From positions 2,294,001 to 2,358,000 of the forward strand of contig JAVSGI010000005.1 in assembly GCA_032334235.1 (NCBI GenBank): a stretch of 64,000 bases of DNA, in the 5' to 3' direction. Made by a program: the position numbers and the translations under genes. Position 1 is the first letter of the stretch. The number at the start of each line of letters is the position of its first letter. Positions 31,283-39,168 of the stretch are shown here, piece after piece. The notes under the pieces are model-generated. The model ran no database searches and was not told the DNA's origin. It was given only the letters and a program-made list of their open reading frames with translations. This DNA comes from Paracoccaceae bacterium Fryx2 (lineage in GTDB: Bacteria; Pseudomonadota; Alphaproteobacteria; Rhodobacterales; Rhodobacteraceae).

Positions 31283-32728
31283 ATGATTGAAAAACGCGAC
31301 TTCTACATCAACGGCCGCTGGGTCGCCCCGGTCACGCCGCAGGATTGCGTGGTGATCGACCCGTCGACCGAAGACCCCTGCGCCGTGATCAGCCTCGGGT
31401 CGGCCGCCGATGCCGACGCCGCCGTTGCCGCCGCCCATGCCGCCTTTCCCGCATGGGCCGCCACGCCGCCCGCCACCCGCGCCGGATTCGTGCGCGCGAT
31501 CCTTGCGCAACATGAAGCCCGCGCCGACGAAATGGCCGCCGCGATCAGCCTCGAAATGGGCGCCCCGATCGACATGGCGCGCGACAGCCAGGCGCCCTGC
31601 CTGCCGTGGCACCTGAAGAATTTCCTCACCGCCTTCGAGCAGATCGAGTGGGTCCGCCCGCTTGGCCCGCACGCCCCGAACGACCGCATCGCGCTGGAAC
31701 CGATCGGCGTCGTCGGGCTGATCACGCCGTGGAACTGGCCGATGAACCAGGTCACCCTCAAGGTGATTCCGGCGCTGCTGGCGGGCTGCACCTGCGTGCT
31801 GAAACCTTCGGAAGAATCGCCGCTGTCGTCGCTGCTGTTCGCGGAATTCGTGCATGACGCAGGGTTGCCCGCGGGCGTCTTCAATCTGGTGAACGGCGAC
31901 GGCGCGGGGGTCGGCACCCGGCTCTCCAGCCACCCCGATGTCGAGATGATCTCCTTCACCGGCTCCACCCGGGCGGGCAAGGCGATTTCGGCGGCGGCGG
32001 CGCAAACGCTGAAGCGGGTGGCGCTGGAACTGGGCGGCAAGGGCGCCAACCTGATCTTCGCCGATGCCGACGACAGGGCGGTGGAACGCGGCGTGCGCCA
32101 CATGATGAACAACTCTGGCCAGTCGTGCAACGCGCCGTCGCGGATGCTGGTCGAACGCCCGGCCTACGACCGCGCGGTGACCATCGCGGCCGAGGTTGCC
32201 GCGTCGATCCGGGTCGGCTCGGCGCATGAACCCGGCCGCCACATCGGCCCGGTGGTGAACAAGCGCCAGTGGGACCAGATTCAGGGCTACATCCAGACCG
32301 GCATCGACGAGGGCGCGCGTCTGGTGGCGGGCGGGCCGGGTCTGCCCGATGGCTTCAACCGTGGCTTCTATGTCAAGCCCACGGTCTTTGCCGATGTCGT
32401 GCCCGGCATGACCATCGAGGCCGAGGAGATCTTCGGCCCGGTGCTCTGCATCCTGCCCTTCGACACCGAGGCCGAGGCGGTAGCCATCGCCAACAACACT
32501 CCCTACGGCCTGACCAACTACGTCCAGTCCGCCGACGGCCCCCGCCGCAACCGCCTCGCCCGCGCCCTGCGCTCCGGCATGGTCGAGATGAACGGCAAGT
32601 CACGCAGCGCAGGCGCACCGTTCGGCGGCGTGAAATCCTCGGGCCGCGCCCGCGAGGGCGGCACCTGGGGCATCGAGGAGTTTCTCGAGGTCAAGGCGAT
32701 TTCCGGGTGGGACAGCGCCGCCGGGTAG
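31283..32728 (+). CDS. Aldehyde dehydrogenase family protein
   Basis: 481 residues, a typical ALDH length. Catalytic residues are C282 (NNSGQSCNAPSR) and E249 (LELGGKG), with N151 in ITPWNWP and K174 in LKPSEESP. The glycine-rich cofactor loop is SFTGSTRAGKAI. It should oxidise an aldehyde to the acid with NAD(P)+ in the cytoplasm. The specificity cannot be read from the sequence, and annotations of close relatives vary between 3-succinoylsemialdehyde and general ALDH. The ATG at 31283 is preceded by GAGCAGGATCAGCACC with a weak AGGA. It ends before a hairpin-rich gap that separates it from the convergent RluA gene. Confidence 0.93.
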   Translation: MIEKRDFYINGRWVAPVTPQDCVVIDPSTEDPCAVISLGSAADADAAVAAAHAAFPAWAATPPATRAGFVRAILAQHEARADEMAAAISLEMGAPIDMARDSQAPCLPWHLKNFLTAFEQIEWVRPLGPHAPNDRIALEPIGVVGLITPWNWPMNQVTLKVIPALLAGCTCVLKPSEESPLSSLLFAEFVHDAGLPAGVFNLVNGDGAGVGTRLSSHPDVEMISFTGSTRAGKAISAAAAQTLKRVALELGGKGANLIFADADDRAVERGVRHMMNNSGQSCNAPSRMLVERPAYDRAVTIAAEVAASIRVGSAHEPGRHIGPVVNKRQWDQIQGYIQTGIDEGARLVAGGPGLPDGFNRGFYVKPTVFADVVPGMTIEAEEIFGPVLCILPFDTEAEAVAIANNTPYGLTNYVQSADGPRRNRLARALRSGMVEMNGKSRSAGAPFGGVKSSGRAREGGTWGIEEFLEVKAISGWDSAAG

Positions 32729-32792
32729 CTGCCCTGCCTCGCGCCTTCATGCTTGCAACGCCTGACTTCAGGCTGCAGGTCGGGCGTTGAGA

Positions 32793-32840
32793 CAAAATCC
32801 TTGCAAAGGATTTTGCAAGGATTTTCCCGGAAAATCCTTG
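32793..32840. repeat. Double-hairpin intergenic repeat, copy 1
   Basis: Two adjacent perfect hairpins: CAAAATCCTT (32793-32802), loop GCA, AAGGATTTTG (32806-32815); then CAAGGATTTT (32816-32825), CCCGG, AAAATCCTTG (32831-32840). AT-rich stems are unusual in this GC-rich genome. A related copy with changed but still paired bases is at 35198. Either strand could act as a terminator. Confidence 0.75.
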
Positions 32841-32880
32841 GTCGCGCCGCCCGCCGCTTCTGCCATGGTCGGCGGCGGGT

Positions 32881-32912
32881 GCCTCCGGCGGGGATATTTA
32901 TGCAAAGATGAA
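32881..32912 (-). repeat. Dispersed gene-end repeat, copy 4
   Basis: GCCTCCGGCGGGGATATTTA followed by TGCAAAGATGAA. It is the reverse orientation of copies 1 and 7 and lies 7 bp from the stop of the RluA gene. Confidence 0.72.
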
Positions 32913-32918
32913 CGGGGG

Positions 32919-33569
32919 TCAGAACGGGCAGGGGGAGGAGTAGGTGATGCTCTTGCCGCTTTCGGGGTGACGGATGCGCAGGCTTTCGGCATGAAGCATC
33001 AACCGGGGGAATTCGCGGGCCGGGCCTTCGGCATAAAGCGGATCACCAAGGATCGGGTGGCCGGTCTCGGCCATGTGGACCCGCAACTGGTGGCTGCGCC
33101 CGGTCTGCGGCATCAGCCGCACCCGGGTTTCCCTGGGCAGGTATTTCACCACCCGCCAGTCGGTGACCGCAGCGCGGCCGGTCTCGTGGTTGACGTGCTG
33201 GCGCGGGCGGTTGGGCCAGTCGACGGTCAGCGGCAGGTCGACCCTGCCCTCCGTCGGTTCAAGCCGACCCCAGAGACGGGCGAGGTAGATCTTCCGGGTC
33301 TGGCGTTTCTCGAACTGCTGGCCGAGGGCTGCCTGCGCGCTGCGGGTCAGGGCGAAGACCATGACGCCAGAGGTGTCAAGGTCCAGGCGGTGCACCAGCA
33401 GTATCTCGGGAAAGACGCCGCGAAGGCGCTCGATCAGGCAATCGGCCTTTTCCTCGCCCTTGCCGGGCACCGACAGCAAGCCCGCGGGCTTGTCCACCAG
33501 CACGAGCTGCGCGTCGTGATGGATCAGCCGCAGGGGCACATCGGGTGGGGTATAGGTAAACTCGGTCAT
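32919..33569 (-). CDS. RluA family pseudouridine synthase
   Basis: 216 residues from the ATG at 33569. The catalytic motif HRLDLDTSG gives D63 as nucleophile. The N-terminal loop LVDKPAGLLSVPGKG and the C-terminal PQTGRSHQLRVHMAETGHPILGDPLY are diagnostic of the RluA branch. It converts specific uridines in 23S rRNA or tRNA, and the exact site (RluA-like 746/32 is most probable from the short length without an S4 domain) is not provable here. In-frame sequence upstream of the chosen start lies in a region without homology and is not included. The gene is convergent with the aldehyde dehydrogenase. Confidence 0.9.
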   Translation of the reverse strand: MTEFTYTPPDVPLRLIHHDAQLVLVDKPAGLLSVPGKGEEKADCLIERLRGVFPEILLVHRLDLDTSGVMVFALTRSAQAALGQQFEKRQTRKIYLARLWGRLEPTEGRVDLPLTVDWPNRPRQHVNHETGRAAVTDWRVVKYLPRETRVRLMPQTGRSHQLRVHMAETGHPILGDPLYAEGPAREFPRLMLHAESLRIRHPESGKSITYSSPCPF

Positions 33570-34306
33570 GCGCGGGGCATAGCGCAAGCCGGGGCGGCGG
33601 CCAAGGCGCAGGTTTCGCCGCCGAGCGAGCGGGGCAGGGTGCGGGTCGCAACGAAGGCCGAGGAACCGTCGTCGGCTTTCAGCGGGGGTCGTGTCGCGGA
33701 AGTGGTGGAAACCGGATGGCGGCGCAGTCTCCAGGAGAGTTGGCACCACCCGACCGGCGGCGACCGCCAGAGAGACGGAGGGTCGTCCTGCCATCGGTCC
33801 GAAGGCCGGCCCGAGCGCCTTGACTGCGGTTTCCGACAGCAGGGCCCTTCAGCCACCGCCCGACGCGCCGGGGTCAGGCCCGATCAGGGACCGAATGCGG
33901 GCGAGCGTCCGCCCGACGATCGAAACGATCTTCGGAAAGGAGTCTGCCGGATTGCGCGGCCACATGCGCGGCGGTCGCGGCGACGGGAGGGCCAGGGACC
34001 ATCGTCACGGGCACCGCGAGCGGCCGCTGACCGGCGCGGTTGGCACGAGGACGGTGCGCTTGCCGCGCGCCCGTATCGGGACCGAGGACGGCTAGGCGGC
34101 CGAATGGCGGTCGAAGGCCGCCACGACCGCGCGGATACGAAACGCGCCAGATCATGCTGTCCTGCGGGGAAACCGTGCCCCGCTGCTCTGGGCGCTGCCG
34201 GCCTCGGGCCTGATCCACAAGCGAAATGTTGACTGCGTGCGAGGAGGCCCCGCCAGGAAATCTCCACCACAACACGGCCCCGGCGGGTGGCGCCATGGAC
34301 TGGCGT
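33570..34306. other. Gene-poor region, no recognisable gene
   Basis: 737 bp with scattered open frames on both strands (for example 33691-34095 plus and 33884-34270 minus), none with recognisable homology, clear ribosome site or normal amino-acid make-up (all are rich in Arg, Gly, Pro and Ser, as random GC-rich frames are). It may hold a decayed gene. I see no tRNA, terminator or repeat. Confidence 0.5.
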
Positions 34307-34930
34307 TCAGTCGAGCACCAGTTTCGCGGCAAGGCCGCCGAACAGCAGCGCGGCGAGTTTGTTGAGGGCACCCATCCGCGCGCCCAGCGCCCGCCCGGCG
34401 TAACCCGCCAGCACGCCGTAACCCGCCGTCACCAGGGCACCGGTAAAGGCGAACAGGCAGCCCAACGCGACGATCTGCTGCCAGACCGGTCCGAGCGCGG
34501 GATCGATGAACTGCGGCAGGAAGGCCAGGATGAACAGCACCGGCTTCGGGTTCAGCACGTTCGACAGGATGCCGCGCCGGAAGGCACGGGCGGCCGACGG
34601 GGTGCCGCTGCCGGGCGCCAGCGTGCCCCCGGCACGCCAGGATTTCACCGCCAGCCAGAGCAGATATCCGGCCCCGATCCAGCGGACCGCATCAAGCGCG
34701 GCGGGGTGGGCGGCGATCAGGGCCGAGACCCCGAGGGCGGCGAGGGTGATGTGCCAGAGCACGCCGACCCCCGCCCCGAACCCCGCCATCGCGCCGACCC
34801 TGGGGCCGCCCTGGATGCCGCAGGCCGTGGCGAAGATCATGTCGGCGCCGGGGGCGAAATTGACGACGAGCCCGCCGACGAGAAAGGCGAAGAACTGTTG
34901 CGGCGGCATGGCGAGCAGGAGGTCGATCAT
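34307..34930 (-). CDS. LysE/RhtB family exporter
   Basis: 207 residues from the ATG at 34930. An ATG at 34960 is an alternative. The family signature is the N-terminal PPQQFFAFLVGGLVVNFAPGADMIFATACGIQGGPRVGAMAGFGAGVG (shown as pattern: N-x-x-P-G-P/A-D-x-x/F), then RRGILSNVLNPKPVLFILAFLPQF. About six hydrophobic segments are present. RhtB proteins export amino acids such as threonine, homoserine or leucine, and the substrate is unknown here. The expected Pro in the NFAPGPD consensus is replaced by Ala (PGAD). It is separated from the neighbouring genes by gaps of 367 and 737 bp, so it probably has its own promoter. Confidence 0.85.
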   Translation of the reverse strand: MIDLLLAMPPQQFFAFLVGGLVVNFAPGADMIFATACGIQGGPRVGAMAGFGAGVGVLWHITLAALGVSALIAAHPAALDAVRWIGAGYLLWLAVKSWRAGGTLAPGSGTPSAARAFRRGILSNVLNPKPVLFILAFLPQFIDPALGPVWQQIVALGCLFAFTGALVTAGYGVLAGYAGRALGARMGALNKLAALLFGGLAAKLVLD

Positions 34931-35297
34931 CGGGCATCCCGGAAAAAGATGCTGCAACATCTGCGGTGGCGGATGAAAGTGCAAGCGCGGGTTTCGGGTG
35001 TGGCGGCGGGAGGCGAGCGGCGGGAGGCGAGCGGCGGGCCGCGACCGGACTTCTTTCACGCGTGAAAATCGGTTCAAGCCATTGCTTTGCCGATAATTTA
35101 TTGGGGGCATCAAGGTTCTGTAAACCTTTTGCCGCCGTTCCTGACAGGGCGGGGCGGCAGGCCCTTGGCGGCGGGGGTGGCGGCGGCACCGGGAGCCCAA
35201 AATCCTTTGAAGGATTTTGCAAGAGTTTTTGCGAAACTCTTGGGTCGGGGTGGCGGGCGGCGCGGGCGGATGGCCGGCGGCCGTGTCGGCCTGGGGG
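34931..35297. other. Intergenic region with short tandem repeat and hairpins
   Basis: 367 bp without a gene. It holds a 14-bp unit GGCGGGAGGCGAGC repeated twice plus part of a third (about 35005-35040), an AT-rich patch (about 35080-35120) that could be the promoter of the minus-strand exporter, and the second double-hairpin repeat at 35198-35242. Confidence 0.55.
35198..35242. repeat. Double-hairpin intergenic repeat, copy 2
   Basis: CAAAATCCTT (35198-35207), TG, AAGGATTTTG (35210-35219); then CAAGAGTTT (35220-35228), TTGCG, AAACTCTTG (35234-35242). It has the same layout as the copy at 32793, but hairpin 2 has different bases that still pair (GGATTTT versus GAGTTT), so structure rather than sequence seems to be kept. 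Confidence 0.75.
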
Positions 35298-36077
35298 TCA
35301 AGCGCCCGGCGATTGCGGCAGGCCGTCGTCGATCCGGTAATGGTCGCCCTTGTCGGCGGTGAAGATGTGGTTGGCGAGGCGGCCGCCGGTCGGGCCGTCG
35401 ATCGCCCCGGCCTCGGCCGAGAAGGCGCCGTCGGCCGCCCGGAAATACAGGCTGGAGCCGCAGGCGGTGCAGAAGCCGCGTCGGCCGCCGTTCGGGCTGG
35501 CGCATTCGGCCAGGGCGTCGCGTGACTCCCATGTCAATTGCGCCTCTTCGGCGTCGAACGAGGCGGAGAAATGGCCCGAGGTCTTGCGGCACTGGCTGCA
35601 ATGGCAGGCAGTGATGGTGCCCGCCGGACCCGGCAGTGAAAAGCGGTTGGCCCGGCAGAGGCAGGCCGCGTGCAGGGTTTCGGGCTTCGCGGCGGGCGGC
35701 GGCGGCGGGCCTTCGGGGGCGTAATAGTCGCCCGCGTCTTCGGTGAAGATGTGTTCGACGCCGTGCAGCCCGGTGGGGGCGTCGAGCGCAGCGGGGGCGA
35801 AGCTGATGCGGTCTTCGCCGTCGGGCTGCCAGAACAGGGACGCGCCGCACTTGCCGCAGAAGCCTCGGCGGGCGGTGGGCGAGGCGCGGAACCATCGCAG
35901 CCCCGCGTCACGGGTCAGGCGGAAGGCGCCGAGCGGCACCGAGCTGGCGGCCCAGAAATGACCGGAAGTCTTGCGGCATTGCGTGCAGTGGCAGGCGACG
36001 ACCGGGCGCAGCGGGCCGGTGACCTGAAACGCGACCGCGCCACAAAGGCAGCTGCCGGGGATGGAATCATCCTGCAT
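35298..36077 (-). CDS. Protein with two tandem GFA (CENP-V/GFA) zinc domains
   Basis: 259 residues made of two GFA domains, about 6-115 and 130-245. Each has the family cysteines: domain 1 GSCLCGAV, CHCTQCRKTSGHF, GFCGKCGASLF; domain 2 AACLCRAN, CHCSQCRKTSGHF, GFCTACGSSLYF. A Pro-rich linker (GPPPPPAAKPE) joins them. The name comes from a proposed glutathione-formaldehyde activity that is doubtful for most members, so I call it only a zinc-domain protein. It overlaps the fRMsr gene by 11 nt and follows it, so they are co-expressed. Internal duplication is the striking feature. Domain 1 is also followed by VEHIFTEDAGDYY and domain 2 by ANHIFTADKGDHY. Confidence 0.85.
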   Translation of the reverse strand: MQDDSIPGSCLCGAVAFQVTGPLRPVVACHCTQCRKTSGHFWAASSVPLGAFRLTRDAGLRWFRASPTARRGFCGKCGASLFWQPDGEDRISFAPAALDAPTGLHGVEHIFTEDAGDYYAPEGPPPPPAAKPETLHAACLCRANRFSLPGPAGTITACHCSQCRKTSGHFSASFDAEEAQLTWESRDALAECASPNGGRRGFCTACGSSLYFRAADGAFSAEAGAIDGPTGGRLANHIFTADKGDHYRIDDGLPQSPGA

Positions 36078-36570
36078 GGCGGAAGGTTTCGGCCAGAATG
36101 GCGGCAAGCTCTGCCGCGTCGTGGTCGGTGAAGGCGGCGGGGGTGTTGCTGTCGAGATCGAGCACGCCCAGCAGGCGGCCCTCGCCGTTCAGCACCGGCA
36201 GCACCAGTTCGGACCGGGTGGTGGAGGCGCAGGCGATATGGTCGGGGAAGGCATCGACATCGGGGACGACGAGCGCGGTGCGCGTGCGCGCCACGGCGCC
36301 GCAGACGCCGCGTGCGAAGGGAATCACCAGGCAGCCGTGGCCCCCCTGATAGGGGCCGATCTTCAACAGATCGGGCGCCGTGACGCGGTAGAACCCGGTC
36401 CAGTCCGACAGAGGGTGGCTGTGATGCAACTCGCACGCGACGGTGGCCATCAGGGCGACGGTATCGGTTTCGCCGTGGCAGAGGGCGGCGATCCGGGCGG
36501 CGAGGTCGGGGTAGTCGGGTTGGGGCTGGGCGGGTTGGGGATGGTCGGGTTGGGTCTGATCGGGGGGCAT
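36067..36570 (-). CDS. Free methionine-(R)-sulfoxide reductase, GAF-type
   Basis: 167 residues. The GAF domain (about 20-167) carries three cysteines C80, C90 and C114 in GGHGCLVIPFARGVCG and HIACAST. Their spacing is identical to that of E. coli fRMsr (84, 94, 118, from memory), so catalytic and resolving cysteines are all present. It reduces free methionine-R-sulfoxide with thioredoxin or glutaredoxin in the cytoplasm and fits with the other oxidative-stress genes of the window. The first 20 residues are a Pro/Gln-rich tail (PDQTQPDHPQPAQPQPDYP) not seen in the core family. The alternative start M41 would delete part of the GAF domain. The downstream GFA gene overlaps by 11 nt. Confidence 0.88.
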   Translation of the reverse strand: MPPDQTQPDHPQPAQPQPDYPDLAARIAALCHGETDTVALMATVACELHHSHPLSDWTGFYRVTAPDLLKIGPYQGGHGCLVIPFARGVCGAVARTRTALVVPDVDAFPDHIACASTTRSELVLPVLNGEGRLLGVLDLDSNTPAAFTDHDAAELAAILAETFRHAG

Positions 36571-36591
36571 GGAAGGGCTTTCTGGCGGGAA

Positions 36592-36654
36592 GGCCGGGGG
36601 GCTTTCTGCCCCCGGACCCCCCGAGGATATTTGGGCAAAGGAGAAAGGGAAAGG
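36592..36654 (+). repeat. Dispersed gene-end repeat, copy 5 (long form)
   Basis: A GC-rich hairpin (GGCCGGGGGGCTTTCTGCCC then CCGGACCCCCC) followed by GAGGATATTTGGGCAAAGGA. It lies between the fRMsr start and the thiolase stop, both minus-strand genes. Confidence 0.72.
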
Positions 36655-36700
36655 GTTCCGGGACCAATTCGGTTTGTTCTGGTTCCGACAGGCTCCGGGC

Positions 36701-37873
36701 TCAGGGTCTTTCGATCGCGATGGCTGTGCCTTCGCCGCCGCCGATGCAGATGGTGGCGATGCCGCGTTTCAGGCCGCGGCTCTCCAGCGCGTGCAGCAGG
36801 GTGACGATGATGCGCGCGCCGCTGGCGCCGATGGGGTGGCCCAGCGCGCAGGCGCCGCCGTTGACGTTCACGCGGTCGTGGGGGAGGGCGAGATCCTGGA
36901 TGAAGGCCATCGGGACGACGGCGAAGGCCTCGTTCACCTCCCACAGGTCGACGCTGGCGGCGGGCCAGCCGAGGCGGTCCAGCAGCTTGCGGGCGGCCGG
37001 GATCGGGGCGGTGGGAAAGCGGGCCGGGGCCTGGGCGTGGCTGGCGTGGCCTGCGATCCGGGCGCGGACCGTCAGGCCGGACGCTGCGGCCGTGGCGGCC
37101 GAGGCAAGCACCAGCGCCGCCGCCCCGTCGGAGATCGAGGAGGAATTGGCGGCCGTGACCGTGCCGCCCGCGCGGAAGGCGGGTTTCAGGCCGGGGATCT
37201 TTTCGGGCCGTGCGGTGGCGGGCTGTTCGTCGGTGGTGACGGTCGTCTCTCCGGCACGGGTCTTGACGGTGACGGGGGCGATTTCGGCGGCAAAGGCCCC
37301 CGAGGCCTGGGCGTCGAGCGCGCGTTGCAGCGAGGCCAGCGCGTAGGCATCCTGCGCTTCGCGGCTGAAGCCGAATTCGGCGGCGCAATCTTCGGCAAAG
37401 GTGCCCATCAGGCGGCCCTTGTCATAGGCATCCTCCAGCCCGTCGAGGAACATGTGGTCGAGCGCCTGGGCATGGCCGAGCCGCGCGCCGCCGCGCAGTC
37501 TGGGCAGCAGGTAGGGCGCGTTGGTCATGCTTTCCATGCCGCCCGCCACCAGCAGCCCGGTGGCCCCCAGCGCGATCCGGTCATGTGCCAGCATTGCCGC
37601 CATCATGCCCGAGCCGCACATCTTGTTCAGCGTGGTGGCGGGGACGCCTTCGCCAAGGCCGGCGGCAAAGCCCGCCTGCCGCGCGGGGGCCTGCCCCTGG
37701 CCTGCGGGCAGCACGCAGCCCATCAGCAGTTCTTCGACCTGCGCCGCATCGAGCGGCCCCAATGCGGCGCGAATCGCCGCACCGCCGAGATCGGCCGCCG
37801 GAAGCCCGGCGAACACGCCCTGAAACCCGCCCATTGCCGTGCGCGACGCGCCCACGATCACCACATCCTGCAT
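36701..37873 (-). CDS. Acetyl-CoA C-acetyltransferase (thiolase)
   Basis: 390 residues from the ATG at 37873 (AAAGGAAA 5 nt upstream). Thiolase residues are C86 (NKMCGSGMMA), the NEAFA motif, H in GGACALGHPIGASGARI and the second Cys in ATICIGGGEG. It condenses two acetyl-CoA or thiolyses acetoacetyl-CoA/3-ketoacyl-CoA, with use in PHB, ethylmalonyl-CoA or fatty acid metabolism. No phaB or other pathway gene is adjacent, so the route is open. It is monocistronic, divergent from the STAS protein by about 85 bp. An in-frame upstream extension would read antisense over that gene and is rejected. Confidence 0.92.
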   Translation of the reverse strand: MQDVVIVGASRTAMGGFQGVFAGLPAADLGGAAIRAALGPLDAAQVEELLMGCVLPAGQGQAPARQAGFAAGLGEGVPATTLNKMCGSGMMAAMLAHDRIALGATGLLVAGGMESMTNAPYLLPRLRGGARLGHAQALDHMFLDGLEDAYDKGRLMGTFAEDCAAEFGFSREAQDAYALASLQRALDAQASGAFAAEIAPVTVKTRAGETTVTTDEQPATARPEKIPGLKPAFRAGGTVTAANSSSISDGAAALVLASAATAAASGLTVRARIAGHASHAQAPARFPTAPIPAARKLLDRLGWPAASVDLWEVNEAFAVVPMAFIQDLALPHDRVNVNGGACALGHPIGASGARIIVTLLHALESRGLKRGIATICIGGGEGTAIAIERP

Positions 37874-37958
37874 CCCGTTTCCTTTGCTGTGACGGTTACC
37901 GGATGGTAACGCCTGCGCCCTACTCTGCAAAGCCATGGTCAGACAGAGGACGGGAAAC

Positions 37959-38294
37959 ATGCAACTTGTGGCAGAGCCGCGCGGCGACATCCTGATCGTG
38001 CGCGCGATGGAGGACCGGATCGACGCGGCGGGGGCCATCCAGTTCAAGGACCGGATGCGCGAGATTACCCAGCATCCCGCCCCACGGGTGATCCTGGACC
38101 TTTCGCGCGTGGCGTTCCTCGACAGTTCGGGGCTGGGGGCGGTGGTCGCGGTGATGAAGCTGCTGGGGCCGGTGCGGAAGCTGGAACTGGCAGGGCTCTC
38201 GCCGACGGTGGAAAAGGTGTTCCGGCTGACGCGGATGGATTCGGTCTTTACCATCCACCCCGCCGTGCCGGAGGGGCTGCGGGATGCCGTCTGA
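37959..38294 (+). CDS. STAS-domain anti-sigma factor antagonist (RsbV/SpoIIAA-like)
   Basis: 111 residues from the ATG at 37959 (AGAGGA 8 nt upstream). An ATG at 37935 is weaker. The STAS fold is seen as DILIVRAMEDRIDAAGAIQFKDRM, PRVILDLSRVAFLDSSGLGAVVAVM and KLELAGLSPTVEKVFRLTRMD. The phosphorylatable Ser is in the DSSGL motif. It is the partner-switch antagonist that binds an RsbW-like kinase when unphosphorylated. The kinase gene overlaps the end of this gene, so they form a two-gene unit. No matching sigma factor or phosphatase is encoded nearby. Confidence 0.9.
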   Translation: MQLVAEPRGDILIVRAMEDRIDAAGAIQFKDRMREITQHPAPRVILDLSRVAFLDSSGLGAVVAVMKLLGPVRKLELAGLSPTVEKVFRLTRMDSVFTIHPAVPEGLRDAV

Positions 38295-38793
38295 ACCGGC
38301 AGCGGGCGGAGGCCGGGCGGGTGGACGGGGGGGCATGGCACCCGGCGGCACCGGCGGGGCGCAGGAGGGGCCGACCCGGATCGTCATCCCGTCTGACCCT
38401 CTGGCCGTGCGGGCGGCGCTGCGGACGCTGTTCGACACCCTGCTGCTGCGCACCATGCCGGAGGACGACCGCAGCACCGCGCAGATCGTGCTGGCCGAGG
38501 CTCTGAACAACATCGTCGAACATGCCTATGCCAACAGCCATGGCGAGATCGAGGTGACGCTGTCATTGCAGCCGACCGGGCTGGATTGCCGGATCGTCGA
38601 TTTCGGTCATCCGATGCCGGGCGGACACCCGCCGGACGGGTCGTTGCCGCCGATCGGGCCGGAGGACACGTTGCCGGAAGGCGGCTTTGGCTGGCACCTG
38701 ATTCGCAGCCTGTCGCGCGATCTGAACTACGACCGGGTCGATGGCTGCAACCGGCTGAGCTTTCGGCTGGACACCGGGCGCTCCGGGGCCTGA
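38284..38793 (+). CDS. RsbW-like serine kinase / anti-sigma factor (HATPase_c)
   Basis: 169 residues beginning inside the stop region of the STAS gene (11-nt overlap), so translation is coupled. The first 30 residues are a Gly/Pro-rich tail. The GHKL ATPase motifs are N-box EALNNIVEHAYANS, G1 DFGHPMPGG and G2 PEGGFGWHLIRSLSRD. It would phosphorylate the STAS protein on Ser and bind an unknown target (a sigma factor or another regulator). A start at M18 would remove only the low-complexity tail. In alphaproteobacteria such pairs also control biofilm and exopolysaccharide switches, so a role is open. Confidence 0.88.
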   Translation: MPSEPAAGGGRAGGRGGMAPGGTGGAQEGPTRIVIPSDPLAVRAALRTLFDTLLLRTMPEDDRSTAQIVLAEALNNIVEHAYANSHGEIEVTLSLQPTGLDCRIVDFGHPMPGGHPPDGSLPPIGPEDTLPEGGFGWHLIRSLSRDLNYDRVDGCNRLSFRLDTGRSGA

Positions 38794-39168
38794 TGCTTGG
38801 GGCGGGCGGCCGCTGGCGCGTGGCTGAGGTGGGCGGAGGGGCGGCGCCCGGGTTCGGTTCGGCGCTGTCCCGCGCGTGGGGGCGGCCTCCGTGGCGGGTT
38901 GGCGCTGGTTGTCGGCGGAAGGCGCGGGTTTCGACGGACCACGATTTCCGGGCGAGGGGCGCTGGCGGGTGGGTGACCGGGGCGAGATATTGCTGGCGGG
39001 TGGCTGACCTGGGCCGCTGGAGCCTGGCTGATGGGGGCGGAGAATCGGTGCCCCGGGGGCGGTTCCGGTTCGGCGCTGTCCTGCGTGTGGGGCGGCTTTC
39101 GTGGCAGGTTGGCGCTGGTGGTGGCGGAAGGCGCGGCCTCGGGGTGATCACGCCTTCCGGGGCGGGCG
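38794..39168. other. Gene-free region containing an imperfect tandem duplication
   Basis: 375 bp without a convincing gene on either strand. Most of it is a duplicated GC-rich segment described as a repeat below. No promoter motif stands out on the minus strand for the PPOX gene, and nothing else is recognised. Confidence 0.6.
38813..39140. repeat. Imperfect direct duplication, period about 210 bp
   Basis: Unit 1 begins CTGGCGCGTGGCTGA (38813) and unit 2 CTGGCGGGTGGCTGA (38993). The best block, about 76 bp, is 38852-38928 versus 39062-39137, including GGTTCGGCGCTGTCC and TTGGCGCTGGT. I count roughly eight to ten differences, many C/T, so identity is near 88%. Shorter echoes of the CTGGCGGGTG core occur at 38961 and 39021. 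Confidence 0.65.
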
